Part shown: in pieces, positions 22,511 to 31,560 of the stretch
Layout: each line of letters opens with the position of its first letter
Numbering within the stretch: the first letter of the stretch is position 1
From: Gnetum montanum
Taxonomy: Eukaryota > Streptophyta > Gnetopsida > Gnetales > Gnetaceae
Length of the DNA stretch: 64,000 nt
Reading direction: 5' to 3'
Assembly (NCBI GenBank): GCA_015680685.1
Contig: MNCI01027120.1
Location: 548,820-612,819, forward strand
Made by a program: the position numbers and the translations under genes
The notes under the pieces: model-generated
Databases searched by the model: none
What the model saw: the letters and a program-made list of their open reading frames with translations, nothing else
Told to the model about the DNA's origin: nothing

Positions 22511-24493
22511 TTATTGAAGTGGGGGGTATCCCACATAACTAATCGGTTGAGTATGGAAAGGATTAATAAATGAAAAATAAGGATCCTTGCATGTTGGAAG
22601 TATTGAAATCGGTCCATACTTATCCCCTTGGATTTCACACACTTCATAATAAGCATAGTGGGGCACTTCATATGATGTAGTTCCCGGATAACGAGTTGAC
22701 CCACTATGATGTTGGTGACCATTAGATGGTATGCAAGGATTAGGATGATGCCTCCCATGGTTGTGTTCATTGGGCCATATAGTTGTTAGAGTGTGAGGGG
22801 GTGGCCCTGATGAAGTTACATGAGGCATTGGGTTTGAAGGTAAGGGTGCACCACAGTGTGGGACTTGTGCTGAGTTGGAAGGTGCAGTGGCCTCTGAATT
22901 GTGTTGTCCGTTCCTATGGCCATGTTTAAAGAAAGGACGCCTTTGATGTTGCTAAGGTTTCTCACTGCTATTGATAGTAGTAGCACAAGTGTTGTTCGTG
23001 GGTTGTTGCTGTGGCACAAACACCTTAGGAATAGTTGGTGGCATTGTGGAAGGAGGGAAAGGATAAGAATGTTGAAAGTTAGGAGGAGTGTAAGGTGCAC
23101 AAGGTGGTGGTTGTGTTGGAGGTATGAACTGATAGTATTGTGGAGAATGGTATTGTGGTGAGATAGAGTATGTTGGCCCAGTTGAAGAAACAGGGTGTTG
23201 AACGTGATAAGCGTTTGGATTCAGAAAATATGAAGGGTGCCTCCAGTCTAAGGGTGGATTCCCCCACGACTGGGATTATTGCCACTGTGATCGAACACAG
23301 TATCTCTATACAAACTCTGGATGTAATGTGTTTCCCCAATGCTCATGTAGATGTAACAAGATTGGGCATTGGCCTTTGGGGTGATCATACAGGCATATGT
23401 TGCATTCATACATATGATTAGCAGTTGAGCACTTATTCCCTTTATTCTTTTTCTCCGAATGCCTATTATTTTGTCCTACCTCTTGGATTGTCAAAACTCT
23501 ATCCCCAATGATGTTGATATATTCTCCACATTTTTTATTCATCCATTCCAACATCTTATTGATCTTTGCCTCAGCTTTCTCTAACGATTGTTGTATTGGA
23601 AAAGATGATGTTTCCACCTTGAGATTTGTTGATTTCTCCTTGTTATGATCATGGACCTTTGTTGAGTTAATATCTGGGTCCTGTTGATGTTTTTCAACAC
23701 TCTCCCATCTAGCTAATTCTCCTTCTTCTTTTACTACCTGCTTAATAAGCTCTTGGATTTGATGGGTTTGTAGTTCATATAGTTGACCTTGGGCATACGT
23801 TCCTAAGGTCTCTCTTGGTTTATTACGTAGCCCATCAATGATATGGCACATTAGCCTTTCCTTAGAAAACCCATGGCCTGGACAGTTGTTTAACAGTGAA
23901 TAATATCTTTCTAAGGCCATGTCCAAGGGTTCATGTTGTGCTTGTTTCCATCCTTGGATTTGTTTCCTCAAGGCTGCCACTCTTGCGTAGGTTTGATATT
24001 TTTCGTTAAAGACCTCTACCATTGTTGACCAGCGTTGTATTGAATTTGGTTTTAACGATTTATACCATACTTTAGCTTGGTCAACGAATGTCATAGGAAA
24101 GAGCTTAAGTTTTTGCCAACTGTTATCAATGTTATTCCATGTGCAAGCATCGTAGAAGCCTAGTAAATGTTGATGCAGATCTAAGTCATAACCTCCTAAA
24201 AATTTGGGAAAGTTATTTAAATCGAGCCTGGGTAGTCGGCTCTCTTTACAATGCCTACGTGAGATTCAAACAACCTTTTGTATTTGTGTTAAGCTTGTAA
24301 TGGCCAATGTGGGTTCATTGTCATTCGGTAAGTTAGGCTTTCGTGCATTGTGATGATATTGTTTTTGTTCTTGCTTATAGGAAACTCCCACTTCAGGTTG
24401 TATACTCCAATCTTCATCATCATATAGCTCATTGGTTCTCCAATGAACTTCCTCACTAATTGTGGCGTTATTATCATCTTGTAGGAGAGGCAT
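22511..24493 (-). pseudogene. Gag of element 1 (661 codons)
   Basis: One frame runs from ATG at 24493 to a stop near 22511 with only a few in-frame stops and no frameshift. The retrotransposon gag core is at 24130-23750: DQAKVWYKSLKPNSIQRWST, FNEKYQTYARVAALRKQI, HEPLDMALERYYSLLNNCPG and CHIIDGLRNKPRET. A zinc-knuckle-like CNICLYDHPKGQC lies at 23404-23366; its C-X2-C-X3-H-X4-C spacing is one residue shorter than the classic CCHC and is common in Athila/Tat-type gag. The tail down to 22511 is rich in Pro, Gln, His and Tyr. Gag would form the particle and bind the RNA. Stops at about 24260 and 23303 show the copy is dead or nearly so. Confidence 0.8.
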
Positions 24494-24606
24494 TGTTATG
24501 TCTGAATTTATGTGACTTTTTATAATTACTTCTTTTTAAGAGATATATCATTAAGTTCTTTACAGAGACCTTGTACGATATAACTAATCTAGATAACTAG
24601 CACCAT

Positions 24607-24623
24607 CCCTGGCAACGGCGCCA
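24607..24623 (-). other. Primer binding site, tRNA-Asp type
   Basis: The minus strand reads TGGCGCCGTTGCCAGGG, complementary to the 3' end of plant tRNA-Asp (ending CCCCGGCAACGGCGCCA) with one mismatch. It lies one base from the 5' LTR end. This type of primer site is known from Athila-like and related Ty3/gypsy elements. Confidence 0.85.
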
Positions 24624-24624
24624 A

Positions 24625-25347
24625 TGATGAGTGGTGAGGTACCCCTACACTCAACCATACAAAACGAGCGTCGCACGCGCGATCCGGTCGAACTCTGCAG
24701 ATGGACTAGTTGTGGCAACTAGACAGTTATCCTTAGGTCGCAGTTCGCTATCTTCCCACCTGAACTAGTATTGTATATTTTTCACATATGATTTAGTCCA
24801 GATGAGGTGTATGATGTGTTCCTAATCTATGCTACTCCTGAAGGCAGTGGAAAATAATATTTAACTAAGCTAAGCTAGGAGGAAAAGGGTAAGAGAATCT
24901 AATCTAGCCTAATTGCGACGAGCAACCGATTCCTTGATCAACCGTACACATCTTGAACCTCGTGCACGACTACCATTGGGATTACCAAGTGTAGATCCTA
25001 GGTACACCACTGGGATTACCAAGCGCAGATCCCAAATATGCCACTGGGTTACCAAGCGTAGATCCTGGATACACCACTGGGCTACCAAGTAGTCACACTT
25101 AAATGCTCGTAATCAAGTCGTACTCATTCCACGTTCTAGTTTTTTAAGGGTGAGAGAGAGAAAATAGTAAATAACATTAAATAAATAACAAATAAATAAA
25201 TAACAAAGTGAATGCTGCAATGATGAAGTAATCTCGATCTTTATTGCCAGTCATGTACGTGTCCAAGTATGGCACACTCGAATAAAGACACCATACAATT
25301 ACATTCACCACACTGCAGGCAGACACGGGAAAAAATCTAACTCTGGA
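24625..25347 (-). repeat. 5' LTR of element 1, cut by the sequence gap
   Basis: It is collinear with 17017-17885 for 723 bp and then enters the N run. Differences from the other LTR are mostly C/T and A/G changes at CG, TG and CA sites, as expected after cytosine methylation. About 146 bp, including U3 and the outer TGATGAG end, should be in the gap. Confidence 0.9.
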
Positions 25348-26106
25348 NNNNNNNNNNNNNNNNNNNNNNNNNNNNNNNNNNNNNNNNNNNNNNNNNNNNN
25401 NNNNNNNNNNNNNNNNNNNNNNNNNNNNNNNNNNNNNNNNNNNNNNNNNNNNNNNNNNNNNNNNNNNNNNNNNNNNNNNNNNNNNNNNNNNNNNNNNNNN
25501 NNNNNNNNNNNNNNNNNNNNNNNNNNNNNNNNNNNNNNNNNNNNNNNNNNNNNNNNNNNNNNNNNNNNNNNNNNNNNNNNNNNNNNNNNNNNNNNNNNNN
25601 NNNNNNNNNNNNNNNNNNNNNNNNNNNNNNNNNNNNNNNNNNNNNNNNNNNNNNNNNNNNNNNNNNNNNNNNNNNNNNNNNNNNNNNNNNNNNNNNNNNN
25701 NNNNNNNNNNNNNNNNNNNNNNNNNNNNNNNNNNNNNNNNNNNNNNNNNNNNNNNNNNNNNNNNNNNNNNNNNNNNNNNNNNNNNNNNNNNNNNNNNNNN
25801 NNNNNNNNNNNNNNNNNNNNNNNNNNNNNNNNNNNNNNNNNNNNNNNNNNNNNNNNNNNNNNNNNNNNNNNNNNNNNNNNNNNNNNNNNNNNNNNNNNNN
25901 NNNNNNNNNNNNNNNNNNNNNNNNNNNNNNNNNNNNNNNNNNNNNNNNNNNNNNNNNNNNNNNNNNNNNNNNNNNNNNNNNNNNNNNNNNNNNNNNNNNN
26001 NNNNNNNNNNNNNNNNNNNNNNNNNNNNNNNNNNNNNNNNNNNNNNNNNNNNNNNNNNNNNNNNNNNNNNNNNNNNNNNNNNNNNNNNNNNNNNNNNNNN
26101 NNNNNN
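25348..26106. other. Sequence gap (759 Ns)
   Basis: Unknown sequence. By the nested model it should contain the last part of element 1's 5' LTR, a copy of the target duplication ATTAT, the remaining roughly 800 bp of element 2's 5' LTR and element 2's gag-pol, which would far exceed 759 bp. The stated gap size may be wrong, or element 2 has a large deletion. Confidence 0.95.
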
Positions 26107-26108
26107 AA

Positions 26109-26438
26109 ACTAAGCTTCGTACACTATCCACGACATGTGACCTCAACCTTGACCTTGATCTAGCACAGAAACAACAGTTAGTAACCCTTAACTTGCTAGA
26201 TGAAAATCGATTAGTTGCCCTATCATCTAATGAATTGCATAAGGTCTTCAATAAACAATGTCATGACCTAAGAATTAGGAAAGTTAAATATCAACTAGGA
26301 GATAAGGTTCTCTACTGGAATCCCACACATGTGCCACAACATACTAAATTTCAAACATTGTGGGAAGGACCTTATATTATTTATGCAACTTTTCCTTCAA
26401 GGGCCATGATAATATACAAACCTAAGAGCCCAGAATAG
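26109..26438 (+). pseudogene. Integrase C-terminal domain of element 2
   Basis: A frame is open from the gap edge to 26438. It reads KQQLVTLNLLDENRLVALSS, then RIRKVKYQLGDKVLYWNPTH and KFQTLWEGPYIIYATFPS. The GDKVLY block and the WEGPYII (GPY/F-type) block are the standard C-terminal module of Ty3/gypsy integrases, which contacts DNA. The stop at 26438 falls where such polyproteins normally end. It is the only pol evidence for element 2. The upstream part is in the gap, so whether the gene is intact is unknown. Confidence 0.8.
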
Positions 26439-28503
26439 AAACTTTTGGTCAACATGCAACAAACCAAACCTTTTCCAGAGCTTAGGACAGCTAATACACA
26501 TACTACCTCTCTTGATGGACAACCCTGCTCACTATTTCAAATCTCCTCATTCCAACTTAGTCATGGGGGAGATGGCCACCTATGCTAACTATTTTAAGCC
26601 CTCAGTTCTTTTTGAATTTTTATTTTACACATTTTTTATTTTACACATTCTTTCAACTTTTCTTTTCTTTTTCTTTACATCATCATTCATATTTTTACTA
26701 TTTCTTTGTTTACTTGATCACTTTTATTCATCATTCAATAAGTGCTCATGATGGTGGATTGAATTATATCATATTGATTACTAATGTTTGGTTTTTACCT
26801 TTGAATTACGATGCTGATATTAAGGTATGATTATTTTGGTAAAATAGGCAATGAGTCCATGTTGTCCACTCATCCATACAACTCTATGGTCTCCTTTGGC
26901 TTGGAATTGTACAGTCCCTTTTTTTCTAAGTAAGCTTTTAATGAATTGGTGGTTAGGTACTTTTCAAACCAAGGAGAGACTCAAAGGATGAAAAGGGTGT
27001 GACTTCAAGGGGATTTGATGCATTTGTGCTGGCCATTATCTTGGGTGCTTGGATGCTTTTTCTTTGGTTTTTTGCCATTCCAACATTGTTCAAAAATCGG
27101 GAAGCTAAGTGAATAAAAATAAGTCTTTACATGGTGTGGTTCTCATGCAAAAAAAAACAACAACAACAAAAGAAAAAAAAGAGTGAGAAGTCAAATTGCA
27201 CCCCTTAGACATAATAAAGAAATATGGGCTACAAGCACTGGTTATGAAACTGAAACGATATGTTATCCATGCTTGAAGGTTCCCTCTAACTAAGGCCCTT
27301 TCTCACTTCCTACTTCTCCATCTCACTCTCTTTGAAATGGTGGTAACTTTTTGTGGAAGCATTCTTGTTACTTTAGGTGGATGGATTGGTCAAGTGTATT
27401 GATCCAAGGTCACTGGATGTGGTTTGTTTGAGTTTGGATTCAGGATGCATTCTACTTAGTCACATTAACCATAAAGTACACAAGGGTCTTTACACAACCT
27501 TGTTCTTGGTATTCCATTCCATTCTCTCCCCTCCATCTTTCTTTCCATTTTCCACCTCATTGCCAGTTTTATCATTAGTCCATTCTGGATTAATGCATTA
27601 TTTTTCTTTGGTGAATTTTTGTGGGCAAGTTTTTAACTCTTGCTTCCAAATGATATTCTTAGAGCCTACGAACTCTTTGGTTTGTGGGTTTGTCAGGGCA
27701 TAAAAGGCATGAGCCTACTTTGGGGAGGACCCACTAGCATTTCTTTTTGGTGCAATTGTTAACTTCTTTTCCCTAAAAATTTCCTGTAATCAATCATTTC
27801 TTATTTCATCCCCATCCATGACATTCATTTTATTGGTGTTTCCATTGATATTTTTCATCTTTCTTATTCCTCATGCCTTTCCATCTTATAGCTATTGGAG
27901 TTTTGCTCTTAGTCGTGGGGGCCCTAGCACAAATTTTTTAATTTTTTCCATTTTACTAATTACCTAACCCCTACACCTTGGGTAGTTGCTAGTGATAAAT
28001 CTCCGAACCAATTTTTGCCATAACCATAACCCAACTAATGCACTTCATATCGATGCAAGGTATCAACTGCATTGTGGATTATCTATCATTGCTCATTTGT
28101 GACTGTGTTGTGTGTGTAGATGACGATCCTACAAACAATGCACTAGGCTTGGATGAAGTACTCAAGATGGACTGAAACTGGAGCATTTACAAAAAGAGTA
28201 ATTTTGGTGGCATGGCTATGGATAAACAATGGAAGGTGCAATCTCAACATTGGCAGCAACATGCTCCATCTTCTTGCTCTCTCTATTTTTCTCTTTAAGT
28301 TGCCAAATAAAGGCTTAGATGTCATTTATGTACGAGTGTTCACCACAATGGTCATGAACACTAATATTGTAATATGCTTATTGATCCATTCACTAGGCAC
28401 GTTGAGTCTGTCATCCCATTCCACCGTCAATTATCAATTAGTCAGTAATCCCATACCTTCCCAATATTTTGTAAGAAACTCGAGGACAAGTTTTCATTCA
28501 GTC
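26439..28503 (+). other. Long 3' non-coding region of element 2
   Basis: Two kilobases lie between the integrase stop and the polypurine tract. They include a second polypurine-like CATGGGGGAGATGG at 26563-26576, an A-rich stretch at 27150-27180 and a block at 26755-27690 shared with 63105-64000. Open frames here (26512-26830, 27377-27703) are hydrophobic or low complexity; I see no family. A long 3' region in this place is usual for Athila/Tat-like elements, where an env-like frame may occur. Confidence 0.5.
26755..27690 (+). repeat. Element-internal block shared with 63105-64000
   Basis: The block from GATTACTAATGTTTGG to GAGCCTACGAACTCTTTG is collinear with 63121-64000, with similarity roughly 75-80 percent by eye. 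The shared TGTGACTTCAAGGG and TTTACATGGTGTGGTTCTCA words anchor the alignment. Relative to the nearest polypurine tract and LTR, the two copies lie in opposite orientation. Confidence 0.8.
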
Positions 28504-28512
28504 ATGGGGGTA
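28504..28512 (+). other. Polypurine tract of element 2
   Basis: ATGGGGGTA lies directly before the 3' LTR start TGATAAAG. The preceding ACTCGAGGACAAGTTTTCAT matches the corresponding region of element 1. Confidence 0.75.
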
Positions 28513-29556
28513 TGATAAAGCAATTACTCTAATTATTAAAGCGATTATTATTGAATTGGTTCCTCTAATAATTAGAGTGGTTATTATTGGAGTAATTACT
28601 CTAATTATTAGAGCGGTTATTATTGGAGCAGTTACTATAATAATTAGAGTCATTATTATTGGAGCGGTTACTTTAATTATTACAGTGGTTATTATTGGAG
28701 TGGTTACTTTAATAATTAGAGTGGTTATTATTGGAGCAGTTATTCTAATTATTAGAGTGGTTACTCTATTTATTAGAGTAGTTGCTCCCAAGTCTATAAA
28801 TACAATGCCCAAGCACACAATTGAAAGAGAGTCTTTTAGCAAAAAAGTAGTGAAACTCTTGTAGTCTATTTGGAAGTTAGAGTAGTTTCCAAGTGCCCAC
28901 AATAGGAGGTCAAAGTGTGGATGGATCTTTATTCGAGCATTGTGTACCTGAGCACACCTTGTGTACAAAAATAAAGAAAAGCTCTTCGATTCATCCTTGC
29001 AACACTTGAGATTTATTTTCTTATACATTTCTTTTATTTTATTTTCTTAAGCATTTATTTTATTTTATGCATTTTACATTTCTATTATTAGCATAGCAAT
29101 TCATTTTGATTAATTAAGCAAATTGTTAAAATACACTCAGTACAATCACTTCGAGCATGTGTGTAACACTTGGTAACCCAGTAACGATTAGCGTTTGGTA
29201 ATCCCAGTAGTGTTGCACTAGTTCAAGATGTGTATGGCAAGTGAGAATGGATACTGGTGTTAGGATTAGTTAAAGCCTAGTTAATCAATAGTTAAGTTAA
29301 ATTAGTTACTTAGTTATCTCTCTCCTCCCTTATTAGCAGTAGGACATAAAAACATAAAAGCTATAAAAATCATATGCCTCAAGCTTACTTAACCATACAA
29401 TCATGACATACAGGTAAGCTTGGGAAGACAATGATCAACCAACCCATCCTTGTTCCACAAAGACGCATAAGCACTTGGTCCTTGGAATTCGACCGTATCA
29501 TGCATGAAACACTTGTATTCAAATGGTTGAGCATAGGGGTACCTTGCCACTCATCA
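28513..29556 (+). repeat. 3' LTR of element 2 (1044 bp) with minisatellite U3
   Basis: The LTR starts TGATAAAG and ends CTCATCA. U3 consists of about 7.5 copies of the 36-bp palindromic unit (28519-28790), then TATAAATA at 28795-28802. R-U5 is clearly related to the element 1 LTR (GTGAAACTCTTGTAG, TCTTTATTCGAGCA, and the terminal GGGGTACCTTGCCACTCATCA region), whereas the U3 is unrelated. The Ile/Thr-rich frames on both strands come from the repeat and are not genes. Confidence 0.85.
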
Positions 29557-30065
29557 TAAGTGATTATGAAAAATAATACATATCATTAAGGATTACAGAT
29601 TTTGTAACATGATATATAACATGTTAAGTTTTCTTATGGACTTAGATCCTTGGATAATTATAATTATCCAAGTGATACAAAACCAAATTCTAACAAAATG
29701 ATTTCTATAAGATATTGTAAGATTGCATTAGGTTCCAAATATGATTATGTTAAATAGAGATCTTATGTTTACTTCTAGATTTTACCAATCTTTTCTAAAG
29801 AGCCTAAGCTCTATGCTGAATCTCAAATCAATGTATCACCCTTAGATAGATGGTTAAATAGAGAGACTAAATTAGATGTTAGAAGATATGCTTCAAGCTT
29901 GTACTTTGAACTATATAAATAGTTGGAATAGAGTTCTTTCATTCATAGAGTTTGCATACATCAATAATTATTAGATCATCTTGAAAGCAATACCTTATGA
30001 AGTGTTGTATGCTGCAACATCCTCTATAGTTTTGGTCTAGGAGAAGGCTTGACTTAGTGACTGCA
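29557..30065 (+). pseudogene. Integrase core fragment of another gypsy element
   Basis: At about 29770-30050 the plus strand reads FYQSFLKSLSSMLNLKSMYHP, then IDG-stop-IERLN-stop-MLEDMLQACTLN, NSWNRVLSFIEFAYINNY and ILKAIPYEVLYAATSS. This is the second half of a Ty3/gypsy integrase core, including the HPQTDGQSERTN region with Q replaced by stops. The glutamate of the ERLN box corresponds to the third catalytic residue. It ends abruptly at about 30060, where a minus-strand gag begins. 29557-29760 is non-coding. Confidence 0.75.
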
Positions 30066-31560
30066 AATCAAGATAATATAGTTTCAACTTCATAAAATCA
30101 TTAATCACCTCCTTGAAAATAGCTAAAAGTTGTGTCTTAGCTATTGGCTTTAGTATCTTGTTGAGTAAACCATTCCATCATTCGATGAACTTTTGCACCA
30201 ATTCAAGAGGTCCTTGCTTGATCTTCATCAGCAAAGCAAGGATGGTATTAGGCTTCAAGTTGTGTTTGAAGTAGTTAATAAATTATGTAATCAAGTTTTC
30301 TAAAGAAGATATGGATCCTCTTGGTAGAACACAGTACCAATCAAGGGCCTTCCTCGTAAGGGACATAGCGAATATTCTCGTTATTATGTAAGGCCAAGCT
30401 TGTAACAATAAGCACTTGGAGTGGAAGGTTACAAGATGAGAGTTTGGATCACCTTCACTATTGTACTTTGTAAATTATGGTGTGGAGACACTAGGGGAAA
30501 GAGTTAGAGGTGGGACTACAAGACTACTGGAATCATCCTGATAGAAGTCCATGATCTTAATGGCCTAGGAAGTAGAGGCTTTGAGCCTCTTTAGCTTCTT
30601 AGTTAAGTCCTAAATCATTTGGAAGGCTTGATCTAGGCCCTAGGGTACCCCCATTGATTGTGGCATTTGCACGAAGTGCTGTAGTGTTTGTTGGAAGGTC
30701 CATAGCCTCGCTATCAGTTGTGGCACCAAGGGGAGAAGTTGTGTCATCATAGTAGTGGGTGGACCAAACAAAGAAAAAGAGGTTTGTAATGGTATCTAGG
30801 GCACAAATGAGATAAAAGGGCTATGTGACCCCTAGGATACTTGAGGTTTCATGGTGGGCCCCATCTAGATGATGAGAGGATTAGTAGTGGTGACAACGAT
30901 CAATGATGGTCACACAGACAAAGGCTAGGTGGCAAATGACGAGGAATGTAGGATGGTGGGCTATGGTACTAATTGTGTTTGGTGCATTGTGATGACTGGT
31001 GTGACCTGAACATGGTAGGGTAAGGTCAAGATGAAGGTTAAGGGGCATAACCCATGGAAGAAGTGAGGGGAGTTGAGGTGGGCAAGGTGGCCTTAAGAGT
31101 AGGTTATTGGAAAAGCCCATCTAGAATGTTCTCATGTTTGGATTCTACCTCAAACTCATCCTCTTCCTCATGCTTCCCATCTATGCTAGGCTTCTCATCC
31201 TCCTCATCCATCTCAATTAGCTAAGATAGGATGCATGCATAGGTCTCAATGAGGGGTATTTGGTCATATGAGGAAGAAATATACTTCTTCCCATCGTAGA
31301 ATATGAGTTCATACTCCCTTTTTACTTCTACTTCCATTCATGGCATTAGCATGCTAGCCTAGATCTTGGCACAAATGAAGTTATAATGGTCTTTATTTAT
31401 GATCAAGAACTTAGGACTTTGCCCCCTAAGTCTCAATGATTGCCTACATTTGGCTACAGTAGGATCCTTGGGGTCATAGCCCCTCATAGCCTATTGGTTG
31501 GCAGTTGTCTTAGAGAAATTGAAGCGCAACACAATCAATTGGCTGAACAACATGATGAAT
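30066..31560 (-). pseudogene. Gag polyprotein of a Tat-like element
   Basis: On the minus strand, an acidic N-terminal part (MDEEDEKPSIDGKHEEEDEF, near 31200) and a Pro/Thr/Ser-rich middle lead into a gag core near 30500-30080. The core reads FTKYNSEGDPNSHLVTFHSK, AWPYIITRIFAMSLTRKALD, WYCVLPRGSISSLENLIT and NTILALLMKIKQGPLELVQK. The SLTRKALDWY and LPRGSI blocks are characteristic of gag in Tat-lineage Ty3/gypsy elements. Many stops interrupt it. It ends where the plus-strand integrase fragment ends, so the rest of its pol is lost. Confidence 0.75.

Larger units (their letters stand above)
17017..25347 (-). mobile_element. LTR element 1: non-autonomous, gag plus a second large frame
   Basis: The element is bounded by TGATGAG...CTCATCA LTRs at 17017-17885 and from 24625 into the gap. 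It reads on the minus strand: 5' LTR, primer site (24607-24623), gag (24493-22511), a 1.8-kb spacer, a second frame (20738-18057), polypurine tract (17895-17886) and 3' LTR. No protease, RT, RNase H or integrase motif was found in the 6.7-kb interior. Its right end should lie about 146 bp inside the gap if both LTRs are equally long. The LTRs look about 95 percent identical by eye and most differences are transitions. Structurally it fits the known class of gag-only plant LTR elements, with an added frame. Confidence 0.8.
16777..29556 (+). mobile_element. LTR element 2, plus strand, with element 1 nested in its 5' LTR
   Basis: The left end at 16777 (TGATGAAGCGG) and the 3' LTR start at 28513 (TGATAAAGC) carry the same 36-bp minisatellite. 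The right end closes with CTCATCA at 29556. Flanks are CAAGT (16772-16776) and TAAGT (29557-29561), compatible with a 5-bp target duplication with one C-to-T change. The 5' LTR is interrupted after 240 bp by element 1. Past the gap, an integrase C-terminus (26109-26438), a long 3' non-coding part, a polypurine tract and the 3' LTR remain. Most of the coding region is missing or hidden in the gap. Confidence 0.65.

Noticed and set aside
25337-26251. 304-codon minus-strand open frame
   Set aside because: It runs through the 759-N gap; nearly all residues are unknown.
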